This document shows, piece by piece, positions 32,603 to 40,883 of a stretch of 64,000 nucleotides of DNA. The notes below the pieces were generated by a model. The model was given only the letters and a program-made list of their open reading frames with translations, did not search any database and was not told where the DNA came from. Both the position numbers and the translations under genes were made by a program. How positions within the stretch are numbered: the stretch's first letter is position 1; each line of letters starts with the position of its first letter. Origin of the DNA: Acidobacteriota bacterium (GTDB lineage Bacteria > Acidobacteriota > Blastocatellia > Pyrinomonadales > Pyrinomonadaceae); assembly GCA_019239425.1 (NCBI GenBank), contig JAFAZX010000064.1:124001-188000 (forward strand), written 5' to 3'.

Positions 32603-33310
32603 ATGGACGCGACATTCGAAATCCCGTGCCCGCAGTTCCCGGAGGTCTCGGCCGACCTCAAGGTGAAGCTGCCGTTCGGCGAGCTGAAGGCGTTCCGCGA
32701 CTTCACGCAGGGGCTCCCGACCGACTGCACGATGACCTTCAACCTCCTGCTCCAGATTCAGCCGCTGCTGGCGAGCATGGCCTGCATGCTGAAAATCCTG
32801 AACGTCATCGGCAAGCTCAAGGGCTTCTTCGACGCGGGGCCGAACCCTTTCGAGATGGCGAAGAAGGCGGGCGAGGTGGCGGGGGCCATCGCGGAGGTGG
32901 GCAGCTGCCTGCCGCCCGCCATGTTCCTCAGCCTCTTCTGCACCATCAAGGACATCCTCCTCATCATCGTCAACTTCCTGCTCTGCCTCATCTCGCAGCT
33001 GGAGAGCATCCTCGAATTCCAGGTCGGCATCGACCTCAACGCGGCCGCGGGCAACCCCGCGCTCAAGGCCACGCTCCAGTGCGCGCTGGAGAACTCGAAG
33101 CGCTCGGCCGAGCACCTCGCCGCCTCCATCGGCCCCATCCAGCCGCTGCTCGACATGGTCAGCATGATCGCGGGCATCGTCGGGCTCAACATCGCGCTCC
33201 CGCCGCTCTCGGGTACGTTCCAGCCGGGCGCGGACATGGCCGAGGGCGTGGCGAAGCTCAAGCAGTCGGTCGAGGCGCTGAAGCAGGTCGTGGAGACGAT
33301 TCCCTGTTAA
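32603..33310 (+). CDS. Hydrophobic eCIS protein of unknown function
   Basis: A 235-aa protein with no recognised family. It starts MDATFEIPCPQFPEVSADLK and has long hydrophobic helices, especially residues about 105-135 (AMFLSLFCTIKDILLIIVNF and beyond), and several cysteines. The helices could cross a membrane or form a helical bundle. It lies 15 nt after the spike gene and 11 nt before gp25, where the PAAR tip gene stands in the Afp/PVC order, but no PAAR-like repeats are visible. It may be a spike-associated plug, a chaperone or a membrane contact. Confidence 0.6.
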   Translation: MDATFEIPCPQFPEVSADLKVKLPFGELKAFRDFTQGLPTDCTMTFNLLLQIQPLLASMACMLKILNVIGKLKGFFDAGPNPFEMAKKAGEVAGAIAEVGSCLPPAMFLSLFCTIKDILLIIVNFLLCLISQLESILEFQVGIDLNAAAGNPALKATLQCALENSKRSAEHLAASIGPIQPLLDMVSMIAGIVGLNIALPPLSGTFQPGADMAEGVAKLKQSVEALKQVVETIPC

Positions 33311-33321
33311 GGAGAGGAGCG

Positions 33322-33726
33322 ATGGCGACCGACAGGAGAGACTTTCTCGGGGTGGGCTGGAAGTTCCCCCTGCAGGTGAGCGCGGCCGGGCGCATCGCGC
33401 AGTCGCGCTACGAGCAGCGCATCGAGGAGTCCATCTACCTCATCCTCTCGACGGCGAAGGGCGAGCGGGTGATGATGCCCGACTTCGGCTGCGGCATCCA
33501 CGAGCTGGTCTTCGCCCCGAACAACGTCCAGACGCGCACGCTCGTCGTGCAGCAGGTGCGCGAGGCGCTCGTCGCCTACGAGCGGAGGATCGACGTGCTC
33601 GACGTGACGGCCGAGTCGTCCGAGGGCGAGCCGAACCTCCTGCTCGTGCGAGTCAACTACCGCGTGCGGGCCAACAACGCGCTCGGCAATCTCGTCTACC
33701 CGTTCTACATCAACGAAGGAAGTTGA
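33322..33726 (+). CDS. Baseplate wedge protein gp25-like
   Basis: A 134-aa protein of the GPW/gp25 family: GWKFPLQVSAAGRIAQSRYE, the hallmark GERVMMPDFGCGIHELVFAP, and a C-terminal LVRVNYRVRANNALGNLVYP. In known systems gp25 (Afp9) is the baseplate part that starts sheath polymerisation. The start is ATG at 33322, after GGAGAGGAG; a far longer reading frame in this phase is non-coding before this point. The next gene starts three bases after the stop. Confidence 0.9.
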   Translation: MATDRRDFLGVGWKFPLQVSAAGRIAQSRYEQRIEESIYLILSTAKGERVMMPDFGCGIHELVFAPNNVQTRTLVVQQVREALVAYERRIDVLDVTAESSEGEPNLLLVRVNYRVRANNALGNLVYPFYINEGS

Positions 33727-33729
33727 GCC

Positions 33730-35706
33730 GTGCCGATTGACGCAAACATCCCCGTGATCGACGACCGGCGGTACGACGACATCGTGGCCGAGGCGCGCAC
33801 GCGCATCGCGCGCTACACGCCCGAGTGGTCGCCCGTCTGGACGGACGTCAACGACAGCGACCCCGGCGTCACGCTCGTCCAGCTCTTCGCCTGGCTCACC
33901 GAGATGCTCATCTTCCGGCTCGGGCGCGTGCCGGAGCTGAACTACCTCAAGTTCCTCCAACTCATCGGCATCGAGCTGAACCCGGCCGAGCCGGCCGCGG
34001 CCGAGGTCTCGTTCCCCCTGCTCTCGAACTTCGCCAACCCCTACGCCGTCATCCCGCTGCACACGCAGGTCTCGGCCGAGGCCTCCGACGGCGGACGCCC
34101 CGTCCTCTTCGAGACCGAGCGCGCCGTCTACGCGCTCACGGCGCGCCTGGCCTCCGTGCAGTCGTTCGACGGCTTCGACTTCACCGACGCGACGGCCGAG
34201 AACGACGAGCCGGGCGAGGGCTTCGAGCCCTTCGGCACGCTCGCCGCGCAGGACAGCGCCGTCCTCCTCGGCTTCGACTACGCGGGCGACTTCCCCGCGC
34301 AGGTCGAGCTGAACCTCGCCTTCTTCCTCTTCGAACAGGGCGCGGGCGCCGCGGCCCCGGCCTTCAACTGCGGCCTGCCCGAGTCGCAGGTCTTCGCCTC
34401 GGCCGCGCTCGCCTGGGAGTATTGGGACGGGAAGAGCTGGGCGGCGATGAGCCTCCTGAAAGACGAGACGCGGGCGCTCGCGCAGTCGGGGCACGTCTAC
34501 CTCAAGACGCCCGCGAAGGGTTCGATGCAGAAGGCGGTCGTCGGCGAGGTGACCGACTCGCGCTACTGGATTCGCGGCCGTTTGAAGTCCGGCTCCTACG
34601 AGCGCGCGCCGAAGCTCCTGGCCGTGCGTACCAACACGGTCGCCGTCGTGCAGGCCGAGACCATTAACGACGAAGTGCTCGGCGGGAGCAACGGCCGCCC
34701 CAACCAGGTCTTCCGGCTCGCCAACGCGCCCGTGCTCGCCGGCACGCTCCGCCTCGAGATCGACGAGGGCGACGGCTTCCACGAGTGGGAGCGCGTGGAC
34801 GACTTCTTCGGGTCGGGGCCGCAGGATCGACACTACGTCCTGAACCGGACGAGCGGCGAGGTGCGCTTCGGCGACGGCGCGAGCGGGGGCATCCCCGTCG
34901 GCAACGTCTCGAACGTCGGCGCGAACGTGGTCGCGCGCGAGTACCGCACGGGCGGCGGCAAGCGCGGCAACGTCGCGGCCGGCAAGCTCACCACGCTCCT
35001 GACTTCAATCGAAGGCGTGGACGACTCCGGCATCGGGAACCTTCTGCCGGCCGTGGGCGGGCGCGACGAGGAGACGCTCAACGAGGCGAAGGTGCGCGCG
35101 CCGCGCACCATCAAGAGCCGCTGCCGCGCCGTCACGTCCGAAGACTTCGAGACGTTGGCGCTGGAGGCGGCCAACATCCGAAGGGCCAAGGCGCTGCCCC
35201 TGTCGCACCCGGACTTCCCCGGCGTGCGCGTGCCCGGCGTGGTGACGGTCGTCGTCGTCCCCGACAGCGACGAGCCGGCGCCCGTCCCCTTAGAGGCCAC
35301 GCTGCGCACGGTCTGCGCCTACCTGAACCTGCGCCGGCTCCTGACGACCGAGCTGTACGTCGTCCGCCCGACCTACAGAGAGGTGAGCGTCCGCGCCGAG
35401 GTGGTAGCGAAGAACACGGCCGACCTCGGCGAGGTCAAAGAGGGCATCGAGGCGAAGCTGCTCGAATACTTCCACCCGCTCAAGGGCGGCGAGGACGGGC
35501 AGGGCTGGCCCTTCGGCGGGAACGTCTTCTTCTCGCGCGTCTACCAGAGAGTCTTCTCCGTCCCCGGCGTCGAGCGCATCTCGGCGCTCTTCATCACCGT
35601 GGACGGCGAAGAGGCGCCCGAGTGCAAGGACGTTGACGTGGAGGACGGCATCCTCCTCTTCTCGACCGCGCACGACATACAGGTCGGCTACTCGTTCGAC
35701 GAATAA
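33730..35706 (+). CDS. Baseplate J-like wedge protein
   Basis: A 658-aa putative baseplate assembly protein of the gpJ/gp6-like group (Afp11/Pvc11). The N-terminal block WTDVNDSDPGVTLVQLFAWL with EMLIFRLGRVPELNYLKFLQ is diagnostic of this family in contractile injection systems. The middle has RFGDGASGGIPVGNVSNVGA, and the region TIKSRCRAVTSEDFETLALE is the conserved baseplate J core. It forms the wedge around the hub. GTG start, three bases after gp25. Confidence 0.88.
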   Translation: MPIDANIPVIDDRRYDDIVAEARTRIARYTPEWSPVWTDVNDSDPGVTLVQLFAWLTEMLIFRLGRVPELNYLKFLQLIGIELNPAEPAAAEVSFPLLSNFANPYAVIPLHTQVSAEASDGGRPVLFETERAVYALTARLASVQSFDGFDFTDATAENDEPGEGFEPFGTLAAQDSAVLLGFDYAGDFPAQVELNLAFFLFEQGAGAAAPAFNCGLPESQVFASAALAWEYWDGKSWAAMSLLKDETRALAQSGHVYLKTPAKGSMQKAVVGEVTDSRYWIRGRLKSGSYERAPKLLAVRTNTVAVVQAETINDEVLGGSNGRPNQVFRLANAPVLAGTLRLEIDEGDGFHEWERVDDFFGSGPQDRHYVLNRTSGEVRFGDGASGGIPVGNVSNVGANVVAREYRTGGGKRGNVAAGKLTTLLTSIEGVDDSGIGNLLPAVGGRDEETLNEAKVRAPRTIKSRCRAVTSEDFETLALEAANIRRAKALPLSHPDFPGVRVPGVVTVVVVPDSDEPAPVPLEATLRTVCAYLNLRRLLTTELYVVRPTYREVSVRAEVVAKNTADLGEVKEGIEAKLLEYFHPLKGGEDGQGWPFGGNVFFSRVYQRVFSVPGVERISALFITVDGEEAPECKDVDVEDGILLFSTAHDIQVGYSFDE

Positions 35707-35730
35707 CAGCGGGACTGACAGAACAAGCAG

Positions 35731-37941
35731 ATGAGCACTGCAGCGAACAGACAGGACTTCCTGCCGCCGATCCCGCGGCCGCCGCACGACCCTACGTGGT
35801 GGCTTCTGGACGGGCGCGCGGGCTGGCGTGCCGCTCTGCTGGAGGACGTAGAAGTCTCGGCCGGCGGCGCGCTCACCCTGTCCCCTCTGCCCGGCAGCCT
35901 GCGCACGCTCGAAGAGCTGAGCGGGAGCTTCGGCGGACTCGTCCCGCCCGCGAACGTCGCCTGCACGGCCGACGGCCGAATCTTCCTGCTCGACCGAAGG
36001 TCGGCCGTCGTCAAACTCTTCGACCCCTGCGAGTGTCACTTCATGGGCGTGCCCTGCACGGGCGGGCCGGGCGCGGGCGCGCGGCAACTGAAAGACCCGC
36101 ACGGCGTCGGCGTCCGCGGCGGCGACCTCTTCATCTGCGACACGGGCAACCGACGCCTCTGCGTCTACGCCCTGCGCGGCTTCACGCTGCGCGGCTTCTG
36201 GGCGCCGCCCGCGGACGCGGGACTCACAAACGAGTGGGAGCCGTACGCCGTCGCCTTCGACCGGCGAGGCCGCGTCTACGTGAGCGACCCTGCGAACGGC
36301 TGCGTCCATCGCTTCACGCGCGGCGGGAGCTGGGAGAAGTGCTTCGCGGGTTTCGGCAAAGTCACCTTCGTCACTTTCGATTGCAAAGACCGCCTCTACG
36401 CCGTCGTCGAGGGCGAGGCGGGCGCGCGCGTCTCGGACACCGAAGGCAACAGCCTCGGCGTCGTCACGCGCGTCGATGCGGTGGCCGCAGACTTCCCGCG
36501 CCTCCCCTTCGCGGTGGACGCCGCCGGCAACCTCTCGCTCAAAGGTCTCTGCGCCCCGACGGAAGACCATTGCGCGCAGGACGAGGCCGAGCAGTCTGGC
36601 GTCTTCGACCTCGCGGGCGAGCCGGCCGTGAACGTTGCGCCGCCGCCCGCGCCGGCCTTCTTCAAAGCGGGCACGTACCTGAGCGAGCCGCTCGACTCGC
36701 AGCTCTACCGTTGCCAGTGGCACCGCGTCCTGCTCGAAGGCCGTGTGCCGCCGGGCACGCGCGTCAAGGTCTCGACCTACACGGCCGAGGCCGAGCTGAC
36801 GACAGACCAACTGCTCGACCTCCCCGAAGACGCTTGGCAGACGAAGCAGACGGCCTGGTCAATCGAGGGTTGCGAGTGGGACTGCCTCGTCACGAGCGGC
36901 GAGGGGCGCTACCTCTGGCTGCGTCTCGAATTCAAAGGGAAGGGGCCGGCGACGCCTTCGCTAAGAAGCGTGCGCGTGGAGTTCCCGCGCATCAGCCTGC
37001 GCCGCTACCTGCCGGCCGTCTTCGGCGAAGACGCGGGCGGGGCGAACTTCACCGACCGCTTCCTCGGCATCTTCGACACGACGCTGCGCGGCGTCGAGAA
37101 GACCATCGACGAACAGGCGCGACTCTTCGACCCGCTCTCGACGCCGGCCGAGGCGGGCGCGCGCGGCGGGGTCGATTTCCTGACGTGGCTCGCCTCGTGG
37201 ATAGGGCTTTCGCTCGACCGCCAGTGGCCCGTCGAGCAGCGACGCCGTCTCGTCAAGCAGGCCGCCTCGCTCTACGCGCTGCGCGGGACGCGCGAAGGTC
37301 TGCGCAGCCAGCTCCTCTTCCTGCTCGGCATGGAACCCGCGCGGCGCTGCTGCCGCTGCGACCGGCCGCGCACCTTCTGCGGCACGCGCCCCGCCAACTG
37401 CGCGCCCGAAGAGGAGCACGCCTGCGCGTGGGAGCCGCCGCCTTTGATCCTCGAACATTACCAACTGCGCCGCTGGCTCTTCGTCGGCGCGGGGCGTCTC
37501 GGCTCGCAGGCCGTGGTCTGGGGGAAGCGCATCGTCGGGCGCAGCCAGCTGGACGCCAACGCGCAGGTCGGGCAGACGCGGCTCGACACCACGCTCGACC
37601 CATACCGCGACCCGTTCCACGTCTACGCGCACAAGTTCTCGGTCTTCGTCCCGGCCTGCTTCAAGCGCTCGGAGACGAGGCGGCGCTCGCTCGAAAACCT
37701 CCTGCGCTCGGAAAGCCCTGCGCACACGCAGCACCAGCTCGTCTACGTCGAGCCGCGCTTCCGCATCGGCTTCCAGGCCATGATCGGCTTCGACACGGTC
37801 GTCGGCCAGTACCCGGCGGGCGTCAAGTTGGGCGCGGCGCCGCTCGGCGCGGCGACCGTCCTGACCTCGCCTGCCGGCAAGGCGGGCGCGCCGGGCCTCG
37901 CCGTGGGCGGCTCGCGCGTCGGCACGACGAAGCTGGAATGA
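35731..37941 (+). CDS. Baseplate/tail protein (TIGR02242-type, Pvc12-like) with propeller-like N-terminus
   Basis: A 736-aa protein. Residues about 60-240 read like NHL-type propeller blades (CTADGRIFLLDRRSAVVKLF, LFICDTGNRRLCVYALRGFT, YVSDPANGCVHRFTRGG). A beta-sandwich follows (about 325-410). Residues about 415-530 match the eCIS tail-protein family (RRYLPAVFGEDAGGANFTDR, TPAEAGARGGVDFLTWLASW, LYALRGTREGLRSQLLFLLG). The C-terminus has several cysteines and a repeated beta strand region. Pvc12-type proteins make the outer baseplate where fibres attach, which fits the three fibre genes next door. Confidence 0.8.
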   Translation: MSTAANRQDFLPPIPRPPHDPTWWLLDGRAGWRAALLEDVEVSAGGALTLSPLPGSLRTLEELSGSFGGLVPPANVACTADGRIFLLDRRSAVVKLFDPCECHFMGVPCTGGPGAGARQLKDPHGVGVRGGDLFICDTGNRRLCVYALRGFTLRGFWAPPADAGLTNEWEPYAVAFDRRGRVYVSDPANGCVHRFTRGGSWEKCFAGFGKVTFVTFDCKDRLYAVVEGEAGARVSDTEGNSLGVVTRVDAVAADFPRLPFAVDAAGNLSLKGLCAPTEDHCAQDEAEQSGVFDLAGEPAVNVAPPPAPAFFKAGTYLSEPLDSQLYRCQWHRVLLEGRVPPGTRVKVSTYTAEAELTTDQLLDLPEDAWQTKQTAWSIEGCEWDCLVTSGEGRYLWLRLEFKGKGPATPSLRSVRVEFPRISLRRYLPAVFGEDAGGANFTDRFLGIFDTTLRGVEKTIDEQARLFDPLSTPAEAGARGGVDFLTWLASWIGLSLDRQWPVEQRRRLVKQAASLYALRGTREGLRSQLLFLLGMEPARRCCRCDRPRTFCGTRPANCAPEEEHACAWEPPPLILEHYQLRRWLFVGAGRLGSQAVVWGKRIVGRSQLDANAQVGQTRLDTTLDPYRDPFHVYAHKFSVFVPACFKRSETRRRSLENLLRSESPAHTQHQLVYVEPRFRIGFQAMIGFDTVVGQYPAGVKLGAAPLGAATVLTSPAGKAGAPGLAVGGSRVGTTKLE

Positions 37942-38029
37942 ATCCCGCAGACCATAAAGGCGGAGTGAATCAAGGCGGTATTTAACGAATGTGCTTACGT
38001 CGAGGATGACGGCAAAGGAGAGGGCCAGC

Positions 38030-40882
38030 ATGTCAGACCCACACGGCAAGTCACACACACGGGGCTGCCCTTCGTGCGACACCGGCGCGTTCACGCGCAA
38101 CAACTACTTCACGGGCAAGCTCCTCGTCGAGCGCGACTTCACGGACGAGCAGCGGTACCACGTCGACAAGCTGCGCCACCACCACCAGCGCCTGCACGGC
38201 TGGGGCGTGGTCTGCGGCCTCAAGGTGAAGCAGCACGAGAACGAGGCGTGCCGCGACCGCTTCGTCTGCGTCGAGCCGGGCACGGCCATCGACTGCTGCG
38301 GCCGCGAGATCGTCGTGCGCGAGGAGGAGTGCATCGACCTCCGGCAGTTCCCCGCGGTCAAGGCGCTCGTCGAGAAGAAGGACGCGGCCGAGCACACGCT
38401 CCAAATCTGCGTGCGTTACCGCGAGTGCCCGACCGAGGAGATCCCCGTCCTCTACGACGAGTGCGGCTGCGACGACACGCAGTGCAAGCCGAACCGCCTC
38501 CTCGAATCCTTCGAGTTCGACGTGACGGTCGACCCGCCGCCGCACGCGAGCGCGCCGCACACGCCGAAGCTCGCGTGGGAGCAGACCGTCGGCCTCTTCG
38601 CGGAGGCTTCGCGCCTGGCGCTGCACGCGGGCAACCGGCGACTCTACGTGCTCACCGACGAGTCGCCCGGCAAGGTCGTCGAGGTCAACACGGACAACTT
38701 CACGGCCGTCGCCTACCCGCTGCCTTCGAGGGGAAGGGACTTGGCCGTCTCGGGCGACGGCAAGCGGCTCTACGTCGCGGCCGAAGCAAAGGCCAACCCG
38801 GCGACCGACCCGCTCCGCCTGCTCGTGCTCGACACGGCCGACCTCTCGAAGCCGGCCGTCAACGATCTCGAAATCGCAGGCAGCGGCGGGAGCGCGGTCA
38901 GGCTTGCGCTCGCGGCGGACGGCCGCCTGCTCGGCGCGGTGCTGAAGACGGGGCAGGTCTGGGTCTGGGACACCTCCGTTGATAAGAACTCGCCCGCGCC
39001 GAACGCGGCCAAGGAGATTCCGCTCGGCAACGCCGTCACAGACCTCGCCGTCGGCAGCGACTCGAAGCTCGCCGTCGTGGCGGACGGGACTTCGAACAAA
39101 CTCCACCTGCTCGACCTGACGAGCATCCCGGCGCACACGGCGAGCACCGTCCTGCCCGGCGGGGCGAAGCCGACCTCGGTCGCCGTCGTCTCCAGCACCG
39201 GCCCGGACGTCTACGTCGTCTCAGACCGGACGGCGAAGAAGCTGCACCTCGTCAAGTTCGGGACGGACGAGCTGCTCGGCACGGTCGCGCTCGACCACGA
39301 ACCCACGGCCCTCGCCGTCTCGAACGGAGGCCACTGGGTCTACGCGCTCGAAGCCGACGGCGACAAGAGCTACCTGCAAGCGGTGAGCGTGCGGCGTCTC
39401 CTGCAGAAGCTCCCGGTCACGCCGACCGCGCCCTTCGAGGTCGGGAAGCGCAGCGACCAGATCGTCGCCTCGCCGACGGGCGACCGCCTCTACGTGCCTT
39501 TCGCGGGGGGGCAGGGCGGGCCGGCCGACGGCGGCGTCGCGGTCGTCACGGTCTCGGAGAAGGACTGCGAGGAGATACTCTGGCGCCACCTCGAAGGCTG
39601 CCCGTCTTGCGACGAGCCGGACTGCATCGTGCTCGCCACCGTCGAGAGGTTCAACGTCGGCGACGCCGTCAACGACCAGACCGACCCGGCCGCAGACCCT
39701 GCCGCCGACACGGCCGCTTTCATCGCGCGCATAGACAACCGGCTCGGCCGCCGCCTCCTGCCGAGCACGCAAGTGCTGGCCGAACTCATCGAGTGCGCGC
39801 TCGAGTGCTGCGGCACGAGCGGGCCGGGCGGACAGGGGCCGCAGGGCCTACCCGGGCCGCAGGGGCCGACCGGGCCACAAGGCCCTTCCGGTCAGACCGG
39901 GCCGACCGGCCCTGCGGGGCCGACGGGACTTGCCGGCCCGACCGGCCCGACCGGAGCGACCGGGCCGGCCGGCCCGACCGGAGCCGGAGGCCAGGGTTCT
40001 ATCGGCCCGACCGGCCCGACCGGCCCGACTGGCCCTTCCGGGCCGGCCGGCCCTAGTGGGCCAATCGGACATACGGGGCCGACCGGGCCGACGGGGCCGC
40101 AAGGGCCAATCGGGCCGCAGGGGCCGATTGGGCAGACGGGGCCGACCGGGCCGACCGGGCCTCCGGGGCCGGGGCTTGAAGAGGACTTGACGCGCATCAG
40201 GGCGCTCAGTTGGCTGCACAACCAGTCGGGCAACAAGCTGATTCCGATTGTGCCCGCCACCCCTTCGGAGCCAGTCGAGTCGGGCATCGTCATCGGCTTC
40301 ACGCGCGAAGTGGAGGCCGACGGCGTAGACGCCGAACACGTCTTCCAAGTCCTCCTGCTCGAAGACGAGGAGGCCGCGAAGCGCACGGGCTTCATCTGTC
40401 GCTGCCCCATCGCGGGCAAGGTCGTCCCCGTCAAGTTCGACGTAGACCCGTCGAACACCAATCTCATCATCGGGGCGCAACGCGTCTCCAGCCCGGCGCC
40501 CGGCGTGGCCTTCATCCCGGACGGGAAATTCCCCGCGGGCATCAAGCTTTTGAACGAGGCCGTCGAGGTCTGGGTGAAGCTGCGCTGCGACTTCGTCATG
40601 GAGCACAACCCCGACCCGAAGATTCGGCGCGCGGTAGACGGCGAGTTCGTCCGCGCCGAGCTGCCGACGGGCGACCGCCCCTCCGGCAGCAAGCACGGCA
40701 TACAGGGCGGACTCTTCGAGAGCTGGTTCAGGAAGAGGAGCATCCAGGAAGGCGTCGCCGGCCGCCCCGGCGGCGCGGCAGGTCTCGTCGCCCCGCCCGC
40801 AGGCGGCGCCGCGGGCACCACGAGCGGCGGCGCAACGGGAACGAAGGGCGGCGCCTCAACTAAGAGACGACGGGAGGAGTGA
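38030..40882 (+). CDS. Collagen-like tail fibre with beta-propeller
   Basis: A 950-aa fibre protein. Residues about 1-120 form an N-terminal domain shared with the next two genes (FTRNNYFTGKLLVERDFTDE and RLHGWGVVCGLKV), probably the baseplate anchor. Residues about 185-510 look like a YncE/NHL-type beta-propeller with repeated RLYV--- and LHLLDL strands. Residues about 598-713 are 38 Gly-X-Y collagen triplets, mostly GPT, GPQ, GPA and GPI, with one two-residue break near residue 652. The C-terminal globular part (about 715-900) is followed by a Gly/Ala/Thr-rich tail. A trimeric collagen stalk with a globular tip is a plausible receptor-binding fibre. The start ATG at 38030 follows AAAGGAGAGG. 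Confidence 0.8.
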   Translation: MSDPHGKSHTRGCPSCDTGAFTRNNYFTGKLLVERDFTDEQRYHVDKLRHHHQRLHGWGVVCGLKVKQHENEACRDRFVCVEPGTAIDCCGREIVVREEECIDLRQFPAVKALVEKKDAAEHTLQICVRYRECPTEEIPVLYDECGCDDTQCKPNRLLESFEFDVTVDPPPHASAPHTPKLAWEQTVGLFAEASRLALHAGNRRLYVLTDESPGKVVEVNTDNFTAVAYPLPSRGRDLAVSGDGKRLYVAAEAKANPATDPLRLLVLDTADLSKPAVNDLEIAGSGGSAVRLALAADGRLLGAVLKTGQVWVWDTSVDKNSPAPNAAKEIPLGNAVTDLAVGSDSKLAVVADGTSNKLHLLDLTSIPAHTASTVLPGGAKPTSVAVVSSTGPDVYVVSDRTAKKLHLVKFGTDELLGTVALDHEPTALAVSNGGHWVYALEADGDKSYLQAVSVRRLLQKLPVTPTAPFEVGKRSDQIVASPTGDRLYVPFAGGQGGPADGGVAVVTVSEKDCEEILWRHLEGCPSCDEPDCIVLATVERFNVGDAVNDQTDPAADPAADTAAFIARIDNRLGRRLLPSTQVLAELIECALECCGTSGPGGQGPQGLPGPQGPTGPQGPSGQTGPTGPAGPTGLAGPTGPTGATGPAGPTGAGGQGSIGPTGPTGPTGPSGPAGPSGPIGHTGPTGPTGPQGPIGPQGPIGQTGPTGPTGPPGPGLEEDLTRIRALSWLHNQSGNKLIPIVPATPSEPVESGIVIGFTREVEADGVDAEHVFQVLLLEDEEAAKRTGFICRCPIAGKVVPVKFDVDPSNTNLIIGAQRVSSPAPGVAFIPDGKFPAGIKLLNEAVEVWVKLRCDFVMEHNPDPKIRRAVDGEFVRAELPTGDRPSGSKHGIQGGLFESWFRKRSIQEGVAGRPGGAAGLVAPPAGGAAGTTSGGATGTKGGASTKRRREE
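39822..40172 (+). repeat. Collagen-like Gly-X-Y coding repeat
   Basis: Short-period DNA repeats (GGNCCNACC-type nonamers and relatives) that encode 18 uninterrupted Gly-X-Y triplets, a two-residue break, and 20 more. Codons vary between GGC, GGG and GGA, so the repeat is kept at protein level and is not a simple copy array. Such stretches can change length by slippage. Confidence 0.85.
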
Positions 40883-40883
40883 G

